64,000 nucleotides of DNA from NCBI GenBank assembly GCA_025210335.1, contig JAOARY010000045.1, positions 62,001-126,000 on the forward strand. The letters are read 5' to 3'. Within the stretch, counting starts at the first letter, position 1, and each line of letters opens with the position of its first letter. The stretch is from Peptostreptococcaceae bacterium (GTDB taxonomy: Bacteria > Bacillota > Clostridia > Peptostreptococcales > Peptostreptococcaceae). The translations under genes and the position numbers were made by a program. The notes under the pieces are model-generated. The model was given only the letters and a program-made list of their open reading frames with translations, was not told the DNA's origin and made no database searches. This document shows, piece after piece, positions 8,863-18,551 of the stretch.

Positions 8863-9363
8863 ATGGAGGCAATAAACAAGAGAAGAAGTATTAGAACTTT
8901 TAAAGATCTTAAAGTTGAAAAGGAAAAAATCGAAAAGCTTTTAAGAGCAGCTATGCAAGCACCATCAGCTTATAATCAACAGGCTTGGGAATTTATTGTT
9001 ATTGAAGATAAAAAATCATTAAAAGAATTATCTGAAATGAGTCAATATTCAAAAATGATTAAAGATTCTGCGGTTACGATTATCATATTAGGAAATAAAG
9101 AAAAGATGGTAGTTCCAGAATGTTGGCAACAAGATTTAGGTGCAGCAACTCAAAACTTATTACTAGAAGCTGTTGAATTAGATTTAGGTGGTGTGTGGAT
9201 GGCAGGAGCACCATTTGATGATAGAATGACTTTTATTAAAGATATGTTTAATTTGCCACAAAATATATTACCTTATAGTGTTGTTTCAGTTGGATATCCT
9301 AAAGGAGAAAATAAATTTATAGATAGATATGATACAAATAAAGTTCATTATGAAAAATGGTAA
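8863..9363 (+). CDS. nitroreductase family protein
   Basis: 166 residues of the FMN-dependent nitroreductase fold. The N-terminal R-R-S-I-R-T-F and the following A-P-S-A-Y-N-Q-Q form the FMN phosphate site, and G-G-V-W-M-A-G and the C-terminal V-G-Y-P-K-G segments are typical. It uses NAD(P)H to reduce nitro compounds, quinones or flavins; the physiological substrate is not evident. The ribosome site AGAGGTG is well placed. A regulatory dyad lies 70-90 bases upstream, and an iron-sulfur flavoprotein gene follows 94 bases later, suggesting a redox-stress pair. Confidence 0.88.
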   Translation: MEAINKRRSIRTFKDLKVEKEKIEKLLRAAMQAPSAYNQQAWEFIVIEDKKSLKELSEMSQYSKMIKDSAVTIIILGNKEKMVVPECWQQDLGAATQNLLLEAVELDLGGVWMAGAPFDDRMTFIKDMFNLPQNILPYSVVSVGYPKGENKFIDRYDTNKVHYEKW

Positions 9364-9457
9364 AGATAATAAATTATTAATAAAAATAAAAAACATAAAA
9401 TATTATAATATTTTATAAAAATATATAGAAATATTAAGTTTAATTAGGAGGGTTAAT

Positions 9458-10090
9458 ATGAAAGTTGTAGCTTTTAATGGAAGTCCAAAGAAGGAAGGAA
9501 ATACTTATCATGCATTAAATTTGGTTTCAAAAGAACTTGAAAAACAAGGTGTTGAAGTTGAATTTATTCATGTTGGTAATAAAAAAATAAGAGGATGTAC
9601 AGGTTGTGGACAATGTGTAAAACAAATGAATAAAGAATGTGTTATAAAAGATGATGATGTTAACGAATGGATTAAGAAAATGGATGAAGCTGATGGAATA
9701 CTTTTGGGTTCACCTGTATATTATTCTGCAATAGCAGGAACTATGAAATCATTTTTAGATAGAGCGTTTTTTGTTGCTGGAGTAAATGGGAGTATGTTAA
9801 GACATAAAGTTGGAGCTGCTGTAGTTGCTGTTAGACGTTCAGGTGGTTTACCTACTTTCAACCAATTAAATAATTATCTTAATTATTCAGAAATGATTTT
9901 ACCTACATCAAATTATTGGAATGTAATCCATGGTATGATGCCAGGAGAAGCATTAAAGGATGATGAAGGTGTTCAAATAATGAGGGTTTTAGGAAAAAAT
10001 ATGGCATGGACATTAAAGCTTGTTGAAAATGGTAAAGATATAGAAAGACCAGAAAAGGAAGATAAAATATTTACAAATTTTATTCGTTAG
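9458..10090 (+). CDS. iron-sulfur flavoprotein (NADPH-dependent FMN reductase fold)
   Basis: 210 residues with a flavodoxin-like fold. N-G-S-P-K-K-E-G-N-T at 7-16 binds FMN phosphate. The compact cysteine motif C47-x2-C50-x2-C53-x7-C61 matches that of archaeal and clostridial iron-sulfur flavoproteins (Isf), which bind one [4Fe-4S] cluster beside FMN. The G-S-P-V-Y-Y-S motif follows. These proteins move electrons from ferredoxin to acceptors such as oxygen or peroxide. GGAGGGT precedes the ATG. Confidence 0.87.
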   Translation: MKVVAFNGSPKKEGNTYHALNLVSKELEKQGVEVEFIHVGNKKIRGCTGCGQCVKQMNKECVIKDDDVNEWIKKMDEADGILLGSPVYYSAIAGTMKSFLDRAFFVAGVNGSMLRHKVGAAVVAVRRSGGLPTFNQLNNYLNYSEMILPTSNYWNVIHGMMPGEALKDDEGVQIMRVLGKNMAWTLKLVENGKDIERPEKEDKIFTNFIR

Positions 10091-10137
10091 TAGAACGAAT
10101 AAGAGTGCTGTTGTATTAAAAAATCTGACGATTATAT

Positions 10138-10186
10138 ATTATTTTGTAAATTTGAATTAATCAAAATAATATATAATCGTTTTTGT
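10138..10186 (+). terminator. rho-independent terminator
   Basis: A perfect 19-base arm pair, 10138-10156-class stem (ACGATTATATATTATTTTG ending at 10146 side) and 10162-10180, is followed by TTTTTG. It ends the flavoprotein transcript and could also work for the convergent acetyltransferase. Confidence 0.7.
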
Positions 10187-10277
10187 GTTTTTGTAATAAC
10201 ATTTTATTTATATGAAATTAAAAATAATATTGAATATGTTCTTAGAACATATTTTATAATCTATTTAAATAATAGCC

Positions 10278-10913
10278 TTAGTCATCTAACATAGACGAAG
10301 CTGTTTCGAATTCTTTTTGACTTTCTTTATATTTTTTTTCTTTTAGAGGAAAAGATTTATCAAATTCATCTACATCACTTTGAAGAACTTCAAATACATC
10401 GGAGAATAATGCATAACCAGATATATTTTTTAAAGCATCCTTATATAAAGGTAATACCAAAAGTCCTTTGTAAAATTTTTTATCAGGCATAGATATATTA
10501 TAGTTTTTTCCACCCAAAAATCCATAACATTCATAATGATATGGGTAGCCTAAAGTTAATATAGCAAGGTAACCTAATTCTTTTGCTACATTAATACTAT
10601 GATTTATTAATTTTTTACCAATTCCTTGTCTGTGATATTTTGGGTCTATAAATACAGGGCCAAATGAAATAGTCTTAAATTCTTTATTTGAAGATATTAT
10701 TTTTGAATGAGTATAAAATATTGCACCAGCAATATTACCATCAATTTCAATAACAAAAGAAAGCTCTTTTATAAAATCTTTATGAGTTCTCATTTTATGA
10801 ACTACATAATGTTCATGGCATCCAGGAAAATATAAATTCCAAAAGGCATCCCTTGCTATTTCTTCAACTATTCTATAATCTTCTTGATTTTCTTTTCTTA
10901 TGTTTATATTCAT
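10278..10913 (-). CDS. GNAT family N-acetyltransferase
   Basis: 211 residues with the GNAT acetyl-CoA fold. Motif A is visible as P-K-Y-H-R-Q-G-I-G-K-K-L-I in the middle of the protein, followed by L-G-Y-P-Y-H-Y-E-C-Y-G-F, a pattern common in small bacterial acetyltransferases of the YhbS type. The acceptor is unknown. AAGGAGG stands 8 bases before the ATG. It is divergent from the MATE gene, with 214 bases between them holding the MerR-type promoter of that gene. Confidence 0.85.
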   Translation of the reverse strand: MNINIRKENQEDYRIVEEIARDAFWNLYFPGCHEHYVVHKMRTHKDFIKELSFVIEIDGNIAGAIFYTHSKIISSNKEFKTISFGPVFIDPKYHRQGIGKKLINHSINVAKELGYLAILTLGYPYHYECYGFLGGKNYNISMPDKKFYKGLLVLPLYKDALKNISGYALFSDVFEVLQSDVDEFDKSFPLKEKKYKESQKEFETASSMLDD

Positions 10914-11068
10914 AAAAAATCCTCCTTAGAATTGCAATATATAATTATGATTATTGTTTTTCTCTGATTTTAGTGGCTGTTAAATATAAAATTGAAAATA
11001 ATTACCTATACAAAAATTATATACAATTATATTTTTTTATGCTACTAAAAAAACATAATAAAAAATAT

Positions 11069-11099
11069 TTGACCTTAGGGTTACACTAAGGTTTATAAT
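11069..11099 (+). promoter_or_regulatory. MerR-type promoter with 19-bp spacer
   Basis: TTGACC (11069-11074) and TATAAT (11094-11099) are separated by 19 bases instead of the usual 17. The spacer is covered by the dyad ACCTTAG-N7-CTAAGGT (11072-11078 and 11086-11092). This over-long spacer with a centred palindrome is the hallmark of promoters activated by MerR regulators through DNA twisting. A MerR gene is second in the operon (12517). Confidence 0.85.
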
Positions 11100-11127
11100 A
11101 CAAGAGAAATATAAAAGAGGTGATTTT

Positions 11128-12480
11128 ATGCAAAAGAGTAATTTAGATTTGATGGTAGAAGAAAAACCTATTAAGTTGTTATTAAAATTAGGAATCCCAT
11201 CTGTTGTTATGGCTTTATTTAATGAAATAAATTCAATGGTTGATACCATATTTGCGGGTAATTTTATTGCAGATGAAGCTGTATCTTCAATGGCTATTGT
11301 ATTCCCATTTTTTATACTGGTATCAGCATTAGCATTTTTATTTTCTGAGGGAGCAAGTATAGCAATAGGAAGATATTTAGGTGCTAAAAATATAGATAAA
11401 GCTAATGAAATTTTTAATTCAACTATGTTTATATCATGTATAATAAGTGTAATAATAGCATGCATAGGATATTTTTTATTTCCATACATTGTTGAATTTT
11501 CAAAGGCTGATAGTATAACTTTATTTTATGCAAAAACGTATTTAAGATATCTATCTATAGGTATACCAATTATAACTACTAGTATTATAATGGGTAAGAT
11601 AGTATATATAGAAGGAAATACAAAGACTTTATTAAAATCTACTGTAATACAGATTCTTTTTAATATTATATTAAATTACATTGCTCTTGCAATACTTAAA
11701 ATAGGAATAGTAGGTACTGTTTTGGCAACGATAATATCATTTTTTATACAAGGAATATATTTATATAGATTTATGACATCTGGAAAAATGGTACTAAAAT
11801 TAGATAAATCTAAATTTAAAGTTACAAAAGAGTATTTTAAAGAAGTTATTCCACTTGGGTTAGCTACTTTTATTACAATGTCACTTTTATCATTTACATT
11901 TGGGCTTGAAAGCAAAATAATATCGAGTTTTGGAAGTAGTGCATTAGCAGTTCAAACGATTACTGCTAATATTTTTTCAGCAACGGGATCTATTGCATCA
12001 GGACTTATGAGTGCATCATTAGTACTTATGAGTTATAGTGTTGGAGCAAAAGATAAACAAAGATTTATAGAGGTTTTAAAACTATCATTGATTATAATTT
12101 TTAGTGCAACTTTACTGCTTAATTTACCACTTGTTATGGATTACAAGTCAGTTGTTAGTATATTTACAGATTCAAAAGATATAATAAATATAGCAAAAAT
12201 ACCTGCATATGTATATGGAATGTCTGCTCCATTAATATTTACAACAAATACTATTTTGTATGCTATGCAACCTATTAATATGGAGAAAACAGCAACAACT
12301 ATGTTTTCTTTACAACAAATTATTTTATTTATTCCATTACTTTTTATACTAAAACCACATGGTTTTAATTATGCAATATCAGCCCAACCAATGGCAGAAA
12401 CAATAGGGGCTATAATAACTATATTTTTGATACCTTTATTTATAAAAAAATTAAATTTAACATTTGACAAAAATTTATAA
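11128..12480 (+). CDS. MATE family multidrug efflux transporter
   Basis: 450 residues with about twelve hydrophobic segments in two related halves, as in Na+ or H+ coupled MATE exporters. N-terminal segments contain I-P-S-V-V-M-A-L-F-N-E-I-N-S-M-V-D-T and F-S-E-G-A-S-I-A-I-G-R-Y-L-G-A, both typical. It resembles the MepA-like branch. It is the first gene behind a MerR-type promoter and is followed 36 bases later by the MerR regulator, which suggests drug-inducible efflux. AGAGGTGA precedes the ATG. The substrates are not known. Confidence 0.9.
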   Translation: MQKSNLDLMVEEKPIKLLLKLGIPSVVMALFNEINSMVDTIFAGNFIADEAVSSMAIVFPFFILVSALAFLFSEGASIAIGRYLGAKNIDKANEIFNSTMFISCIISVIIACIGYFLFPYIVEFSKADSITLFYAKTYLRYLSIGIPIITTSIIMGKIVYIEGNTKTLLKSTVIQILFNIILNYIALAILKIGIVGTVLATIISFFIQGIYLYRFMTSGKMVLKLDKSKFKVTKEYFKEVIPLGLATFITMSLLSFTFGLESKIISSFGSSALAVQTITANIFSATGSIASGLMSASLVLMSYSVGAKDKQRFIEVLKLSLIIIFSATLLLNLPLVMDYKSVVSIFTDSKDIINIAKIPAYVYGMSAPLIFTTNTILYAMQPINMEKTATTMFSLQQIILFIPLLFILKPHGFNYAISAQPMAETIGAIITIFLIPLFIKKLNLTFDKNL

Positions 12481-12516
12481 TATATTAAATAAAATTAATG
12501 AGGAAGGTGGAAAAAG

Positions 12517-13275
12517 ATGAGAAAATTACTTACTATAACAGAAGCATCAAAATTATTATCAATATCTACACATGCAATAAGACATTATGAAGATATGGGT
12601 CTTTTAAAGCCTTCTAAACGTTCAGAAAAAGGATATAGACTTTATAATTATGATAGTATAGAATTGCTTAGTGTAATTATGATATTAAGAGAATGTGAAA
12701 TGCCAATAAAGGATATAAAAAATTTATTAGATGATTATAGCCCTAAAAAATATAAACAAACGATGATTGAGACAAAAGAAAATATTATAAAAGAAATAAA
12801 AAGACTTCAAAATATTAATTTGAAAATATCTAATCTTATAAAACCACTAGGAAGAGAAAATGTATATAATATAAAAACATTAGAATCAAGGGTATTTTCG
12901 AATTTGAAATCAACAGACTATAGCATAGATTATTCAATCAAACAGGTATATGATCTTTATAGAAAATATAATGTTGATACAAGTAGTTTTTTTAAGGATG
13001 ATGAATATTATATAATCAAAGAAGATAAGATAATACTTTGTTTACCGTATGAAATTAAAAATTTAGTTTCTAATAAATATCCAAAAGGGAAATATCTTTG
13101 TTACAAATTTTCAACAGATCAAGAAGATGAGATTCATAAAGAGATTGATAAATTCTATAAATATATACAGGAAAAAAAACTAAAGGTTAAAACAGAACTT
13201 TTATTAGTTTTTGAAACAAATAAAGCTTTAATAAAGGGATATAATTTTTCAATAGAATTACAAATAAAAATCTAA
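12517..13275 (+). CDS. MerR family transcriptional regulator
   Basis: 252 residues. The N-terminal winged helix-turn-helix (T-I-T-E-A-S-K-L-L ... R-H-Y-E-D-M-G-L-L-K-P) and the coiled-coil helix of MerR proteins occupy residues 1-115. The C-terminal 130 residues resemble effector-binding domains of drug-sensing members (BmrR/Mta type) only loosely. It very probably binds the 19-bp-spacer dyad at 11072-11092 and activates both the MATE gene and itself. The stop codon lies inside the downstream terminator hairpin. Confidence 0.87.
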   Translation: MRKLLTITEASKLLSISTHAIRHYEDMGLLKPSKRSEKGYRLYNYDSIELLSVIMILRECEMPIKDIKNLLDDYSPKKYKQTMIETKENIIKEIKRLQNINLKISNLIKPLGRENVYNIKTLESRVFSNLKSTDYSIDYSIKQVYDLYRKYNVDTSSFFKDDEYYIIKEDKIILCLPYEIKNLVSNKYPKGKYLCYKFSTDQEDEIHKEIDKFYKYIQEKKLKVKTELLLVFETNKALIKGYNFSIELQIKI

Positions 13276-13298
13276 TAAAGATTTTTATTTGTTTTTTA
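13261..13298. terminator. bidirectional terminator
   Basis: CAAATAAAAATC (13261-13272) and GATTTTTATTTG (13280-13291) pair perfectly and are followed by T6. The hairpin overlaps the end of the merR coding region and separates it from the convergent MFS gene. Confidence 0.8.
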
Positions 13299-13306
13299 TT
13301 TTTTGC

Positions 13307-14560
13307 TTAAATATTTTTTTCTAATTTTAGTAATCTATTAAATATTAAAATTATTATTCCAATACCTAAAAACAAACTATTTATAGATATATTGTTGGCT
13401 ATAAAACCAAATAATGGGGCAAAAAATACCATAAGGATAGCTCGTATTTGACTTTCTATAGATAATACAGTAACTCTTTGGGATTTTTCCATATAATCAC
13501 TAGATACATCAACAAAAACAGGTCTTCTACCATCTTTCATTAGATAGAGTATAAAATAAATAATTACAGAACCAAAGAATAAATTATATTTTATAGTAAA
13601 TGAAAGTATGATGAGTATTATCCCCATAAAATCATACATTTTATTAAATAGTATTAAGGCATTATATTTATTACTTAATTTATAAATATTTTTGGATACC
13701 AAAGAACTAAATATATAAAATATGCCGTAAATAATTCCAAGATAAATCTTTAGACTATCTTCTGCACTAAAATTCATAAAATATCCAACACCAGATGCTA
13801 ATATAATTGTATTTAAAATAGGTTGTATATAATCTTTTATAGCTTTAAATACAGCATCATATGTTGAGGAACTTAAAATTATTAAGCTTATCTTTTTATT
13901 TTTAGAAATAGATTTTAGTTTTTTAAAGCTATCATTTATAAAATTATTTTTATTGTGAGCATGATTCCTATGTGTAATATCTAAAAAACTTGGATAGGAT
14001 AAGATCAGTAAGAAATCTAAAATATAAGGAACTATAGCTATTAAAAAAATCCACTTTAAAGAAGGTAAATTTAATACCAAAATAATAGATATGAAGGCTG
14101 ATAAAGAAGAGCCTAAAAGAGAATAAGAACGTGTTCTTCCATAAACAAAACCTTTGTATTCATACCAATTTTTATATTCTAAATATTCGAGAATCATAGC
14201 CTTATGTGTGCCAGATCTAAAGGCTTCACCAAGTCCGAAGAATACCATGCCTACAGATAATATAAAGAAATTGAATCCTAAAAAGAAGAATATAAAGGAT
14301 ATGATATAAAAAGAAAAGCATAAAAGTAATTCTTTTTTCTTACCATAATAATCTGCAATTATACCGCTTGGAATTTCAAAAGCATAAGTGATTATTTCTT
14401 TTATTGCAATAAGTAGTCCAATTTGAAATAAATCAAAATTAAGATTTAAAAGATATATAATAAGATATGGTTCAAAAAATTTGAGATTTTTAAAAAAACC
14501 ATAAAAACAAAATTTAAATATTTGTTTATCTTTTTTTATAATTGTATAATTATTTAACAT
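13307..14560 (-). CDS. MFS transporter
   Basis: A 417-residue membrane protein with about twelve hydrophobic segments and the pattern of major facilitator carriers: the loop between helices 2 and 3 reads P-S-G-I-I-A-D-Y-Y-G-K-K-K, the family motif A. I set the start at ATG 14560, because GAGGTGT lies just upstream; a longer frame to 14602 would place that site inside the gene. The substrate is unknown; the sequence resembles drug or sugar-efflux-like carriers. It is divergent from a MocR-type regulator, which may control it. Confidence 0.85.
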   Translation of the reverse strand: MLNNYTIIKKDKQIFKFCFYGFFKNLKFFEPYLIIYLLNLNFDLFQIGLLIAIKEIITYAFEIPSGIIADYYGKKKELLLCFSFYIISFIFFFLGFNFFILSVGMVFFGLGEAFRSGTHKAMILEYLEYKNWYEYKGFVYGRTRSYSLLGSSLSAFISIILVLNLPSLKWIFLIAIVPYILDFLLILSYPSFLDITHRNHAHNKNNFINDSFKKLKSISKNKKISLIILSSSTYDAVFKAIKDYIQPILNTIILASGVGYFMNFSAEDSLKIYLGIIYGIFYIFSSLVSKNIYKLSNKYNALILFNKMYDFMGIILIILSFTIKYNLFFGSVIIYFILYLMKDGRRPVFVDVSSDYMEKSQRVTVLSIESQIRAILMVFFAPLFGFIANNISINSLFLGIGIIILIFNRLLKLEKNI

Positions 14561-14774
14561 ATAACACCTCAATAAATAAGATTTAATATTAAAAATACCC
14601 AATAAAAAATATGCAAAAACTTATATAGTATGTTAATTTTTTAGATATAGAATTTTTACAAAGGGTATATTCTATTTATCATAGAATTTTTACTAAATAT
14701 ATTGTATTGAGGAATAGTAGATGAAGTAGAGCTTAATAAAAGATAATTTGATATGAATTTATATGGAGGAATAC

Positions 14775-16166
14775 ATGATTATTAATTGGAAACCAAATAA
14801 AGATATAAATAAAGCATTATATATTCAAATAGTTGAATATTTTGAAAAAATGATTAGTACTGGTTATTTTGTTTGTGGAGAAAAATTACCATCACAAAGA
14901 AAATTGGCTGAAATATTAAATGTTAATAGAAGTACGATTATAATAGCTATGGATGAATTGAAATCTAAGGGGTTTATTAAAACAAATGGAAAAGGTGGAA
15001 CGGTGGTATCAAGTAATAATTGGTTGAACTTAAATAAAAACAATATATTAAAAAATTTACTTTCATCTGGATTATTAAAAAGAAAAAATAAAATATACGA
15101 AAGTATTGAAAAATACAAAACTTTAATTAAAGTTGATTTTGGAAAAGGAGAATTAGATCAATCGTTGTATCCTGATATAAAGATGCAAGATAAAATGTTA
15201 GAAGCTATAAAAGAGATTGGATATCTACCATATGGAAATAATAATGGAGATGAGAAATTAATAAAAAAAATAGAAAATAAAATGATAAGTATGGGAATTG
15301 ATATGGATGATAATGAAATTTTGATTGTTTCTGGAGCTACTCAAGGATTGTTTATAACTGTTTTAGGTATGTTATCTAATCAAAATATTATAAAAACAAA
15401 TATTCCATGTTATATAAAATCATTAGAAATTTTTAAATCAGCAGGATTAAATATTCAAGATATAAATAGAGAAAATAAAGGATTATATAATGTTTTTTAT
15501 ATGATTCCAACATTTCATAATCCTACTGGTAGTGTTATGAATTCTTATGATAGAGAAAAATTTATGAATTTTTATGGTAAGAACAATCCTATTATTGAAG
15601 ATGATGTTTTTAGAGAGTTGTGGTATGATTTTGAACCACCAAAACCTTTAAAGGCATATAGTTATGGTCAAAATGTTATATATATAAATAGTTTTTCTAA
15701 GATACTTGCTCCTGGTTTAAGAATAGGATGGATATGTGCGTCAAAGGAGATTATAGGAAAATTAAGAGAGATAAAATATCAGATGGATTCGGGAACTTCA
15801 ATAATAAATCAAAAAATTGTTTTGAAATGGTTAAATACAATAGATTATGATAAAAATTTATTAAGTATAAGAAAATCTTTAAAAAATAGAAGAGGTTTAA
15901 TAGAAAAGATTTTAAATGATGAATTTAAGAACTTGTTTTTATGGAATAAACCCAATGGTGGGTATTATTATTGGCTAAAATCAACAAAAAAGATAAAAGC
16001 TTTAAAAGTATTTGAAAAAGCCTTGGAAAAAGGACTTGTAATTCATCCTGGCGATTTATATGGAGAGATAGATTCTACAAATATTAGGATATCATTTGCA
16101 GGATCTAATAAAAGTCAAATAAAATTAGGATTCAAAATATTAAAAGAAGTAATGTTAGAATTATAG
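14775..16166 (+). CDS. MocR-type regulator (GntR helix-turn-helix plus aminotransferase domain)
   Basis: 463 residues. Residues about 8-80 form a GntR winged helix (K-L-P-S-Q-R-K-L-A-E-I-L-N-V-N-R-S-T), and about 110-460 an aminotransferase class I fold. The cofactor lysine is in N-S-F-S-K-I-L-A-P-G-L-R-I-G-W. MocR regulators use pyridoxal phosphate and an amine or amino acid as signal. I chose ATG 14775, six bases after GGAGGA. Neighbours are an MFS carrier on the other strand and a broken threonine aldolase downstream, either of which could be a target. Confidence 0.87.
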   Translation: MIINWKPNKDINKALYIQIVEYFEKMISTGYFVCGEKLPSQRKLAEILNVNRSTIIIAMDELKSKGFIKTNGKGGTVVSSNNWLNLNKNNILKNLLSSGLLKRKNKIYESIEKYKTLIKVDFGKGELDQSLYPDIKMQDKMLEAIKEIGYLPYGNNNGDEKLIKKIENKMISMGIDMDDNEILIVSGATQGLFITVLGMLSNQNIIKTNIPCYIKSLEIFKSAGLNIQDINRENKGLYNVFYMIPTFHNPTGSVMNSYDREKFMNFYGKNNPIIEDDVFRELWYDFEPPKPLKAYSYGQNVIYINSFSKILAPGLRIGWICASKEIIGKLREIKYQMDSGTSIINQKIVLKWLNTIDYDKNLLSIRKSLKNRRGLIEKILNDEFKNLFLWNKPNGGYYYWLKSTKKIKALKVFEKALEKGLVIHPGDLYGEIDSTNIRISFAGSNKSQIKLGFKILKEVMLEL

Positions 16167-16205
16167 TTTTTTATAAAAAATATATGGTTGGGGAAAAAAA
16201 CTAAT

Positions 16206-16301
16206 ATGGTTGGTGCTATATTTAGAGATATTAGCTATAATAAATTTAAATCAAAGAGAGATTTAAACAAAAAGAAAAATCCTTATAAAAAAATTGTTTG
16301 A
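16206..16301 (+). CDS. possible 31-residue basic peptide
   Basis: A short ATG frame encodes 31 residues, eleven of them lysine or arginine. A GGGGA stretch about 12-16 bases upstream is a poor ribosome site. It lies between the MocR gene and the broken aldolase. It may be a chance frame; I recognise no family. Confidence 0.2.
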   Translation: MVGAIFRDISYNKFKSKRDLNKKKNPYKKIV

Positions 16302-16331
16302 ATTTTAGAGTTAGAAAGGTGGTTTAATTTT

Positions 16332-17356
16332 ATGTATAGTTTTAAAGATGATTATAGTGAAGGTGTTCACAAAAAAATTTTACAAGCACTTATAGATACC
16401 AATATGAATCAAGAAGATGGTTATGGAATGGATAGTTATTCTAAAAATTCAATTGAATTATTAAAAAAAATAACAAAAGATGTGGATATAGATGTACATT
16501 TTATATCAGGAGGAACACAGACAAATTTATTAGCGATAAGTTCTGTTCTTAGAGCTCATGAGCATGTATATCAGCACAAACTGGTCATATAGCTAATCAT
16601 GAAGCAGGTGCTATAGAATCAACAGGACATAAAGTTATCACTGTTGATGGTATAGATGGAAAACTTTGTTCCAAAATTTTAGAGCTTGTTTTGCAAGATT
16701 ATAAATTTGAACATAGGGTAAAGCCTAAGGTTGTTTATATATCTAATCCAACCGAACTTGGAACGGTTTATAATAAAGATGAAATAAAGGAACTTTATAG
16801 TTTTTGTCAAAATAATGATTTGTTATTATATTTAGATGGTGCTCGATTACCTTCTGCGTTAGTAGTAGAAGAAGCAAATATTTCTTTAGAGGATATAAAT
16901 AAATATACTGATGCCTTTTTCTTAGGTGCTACTAAACATGGAGCTTTTCTTGGAGAAGCGTTGATATTATCAAATGATAAATTTAAAAAAGATTTTAGAT
17001 ATTTGCTTAAACAAAAAGGTGCGATGTTAGCTAAAGGAAGGTTAATAGGAATACAATTTGAAACATTATTAAAAGACAGCTTGTATCTAGATTTAGCAAA
17101 ACATGCAAAAAATCTAGCACAGTATACTAAGTGTAAACTTCAAGATTTGAATATTGAATTTTTAGTGGATTCGCCTACAAATCAAATTTTTCCAATACTT
17201 AAAAATGAACAAATTGAAGAGCTAAGAAAAGAATATGATTTTCATGAGTGGGAAAAGATAGATTCGAAAAATACATGTATTAGATTAGTATTTTCTTGGG
17301 CTACACAAAAATATATAGTTGATAAATTTTTACTTAAGATAAAAAATTTAAAATAA
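16332..17356 (+). pseudogene. low-specificity threonine aldolase, frameshifted
   Basis: Two frames together give a complete PLP-dependent threonine aldolase of the beta-eliminating lyase family, which cleaves threonine to glycine and acetaldehyde. The first frame runs from ATG 16332 to a stop at 16592. The second continues in the -1 frame, with S-A-Q-T-G-H-I-A-N-H-E directly after the break and the cofactor lysine in G-A-T-K-H-G. Homology is lost near 16557-16566, and inserting one G after CATGAG restores R-A-H-E-A-C-I-S-A-Q-T-G. It is therefore a one-base deletion or a sequencing error. A good ribosome site (AAAGGTGG) remains. Confidence 0.85.
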
Positions 17357-17411
17357 ATAAAATTAGGGATGTAGTTTTTTTGAAATTGGGCTAAAGGAGT
17401 GAGTTTTAGCT

Positions 17412-18476
17412 ATGAAAGAAATTAGAGGTTGTGCAGATTTAGTATGCACAAATGAATATATGAATAAAAAGAAAGTTAAGAATTTTTCGAGAAATGCTCT
17501 ATATGCGATATCAAAAATTGGATGTGGGACATATTTAGGAGATACAGATAAAAAAACTGATTTGATGTATAAAAATGCTATAGAATATGCAATTTCAAAT
17601 GGAGTTAATATAATTGATACAGCTATAAACTATAGAGGTATGCGTTCGGAAGTAATAGTAGGAGAAGTATTAAAAGAGTTGATTTTAAAAAAAATTATCA
17701 AACGTTCAGAAATAATTGTTGCAACAAAAGGTGGTTATTTGCCTGCTGATTTTAGAAAAAATAATCAAAAGGAAAGTTTAGAGAAATCTGTTCAAGAAGA
17801 AAGAATAGCTTTTTTTGAAAATAATATTTTACCGAATATCAATTATGATAAAGACTATATGCAAGGTATTATAAACAGAGGAAATACGCTATCAAAAGAT
17901 ATAATAAAATTATTATTTGAAGAAAGTAAAAAAAACTTAGGCTTAGAAACTATAGATTTATATTATCTTCATAACCCAGAATATACAAAAGCTGAAATTG
18001 GAGAAGAATTATTTTATGAAAAACTTTATGAAACTTTTTTATATTTAGAAGAACAAATAGAAAATGGTTCTTTGAAATATTATGGAATATCAACTTATGG
18101 AGGCTTTATAGTAGATGAAGATAAAGCAGAATATTTATCTTTAGAAAAAATAATGTATACAGCTGAAAAAGCTGGTGGTTTTAATAATAATTTAAAATTC
18201 ATACAATTACCATTTAATAAAGATATGCGTAATGCAGGTATTTTAAAAAATCAAAAAATTCAAGATAAGATATATACTACATTAGAAGCTGCAAAAAAAT
18301 TAAATTTAAATGTCATGACAAATATATCTTTAAATCAAGGTAAATCTTTTCCTAAATATTCAAGCGAAGATATGATTAAATTTTTAATAGATAATAAGAA
18401 TATTTGTTCTGCTATGATTGGAATGAAAAATATTAACAATGTTGAAAAAAATCTAAAACTTATTTTAGAAAAGTAA
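17412..18476 (+). CDS. aldo/keto reductase family protein
   Basis: 354 residues of the aldo/keto reductase TIM barrel. I-G-C-G-T-Y-L-G-D, N-G-V-N-I-I-D-T-A-I-N-Y (with the catalytic Asp and Tyr), I-D-L-Y-Y-L-H-N-P-E and G-S-L-K-Y-Y-G-I-S-T are conserved. An insertion of about 45 residues after K-G-G-Y-L-P-A-D-F is unusual against classic members. It lies 55 bases after the broken aldolase and may share its transcript, but the substrate is unknown. Confidence 0.83.
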   Translation: MKEIRGCADLVCTNEYMNKKKVKNFSRNALYAISKIGCGTYLGDTDKKTDLMYKNAIEYAISNGVNIIDTAINYRGMRSEVIVGEVLKELILKKIIKRSEIIVATKGGYLPADFRKNNQKESLEKSVQEERIAFFENNILPNINYDKDYMQGIINRGNTLSKDIIKLLFEESKKNLGLETIDLYYLHNPEYTKAEIGEELFYEKLYETFLYLEEQIENGSLKYYGISTYGGFIVDEDKAEYLSLEKIMYTAEKAGGFNNNLKFIQLPFNKDMRNAGILKNQKIQDKIYTTLEAAKKLNLNVMTNISLNQGKSFPKYSSEDMIKFLIDNKNICSAMIGMKNINNVEKNLKLILEK

Positions 18477-18489
18477 AAAATATAAAATA

Positions 18490-18551
18490 AAAAACTTCTA
18501 AATATGATATTTTTTGATATTAATCAAAAATTCTATATAGAAGTTTTTTTT
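18490..18551 (+). terminator. rho-independent terminator
   Basis: AAAAACTTCTA (from 18490) pairs with TAGAAGTTTTT (18538-18548), with an inner TTTTTGAT/ATCAAAAA pair, and a T-run follows. It ends the aldo/keto reductase transcript. Confidence 0.75.

Noticed and set aside
11037-11489. 150-codon minus-strand frame
   Set aside because: It overlaps the MATE gene and the MerR-type promoter, and has no family motif or ribosome site.
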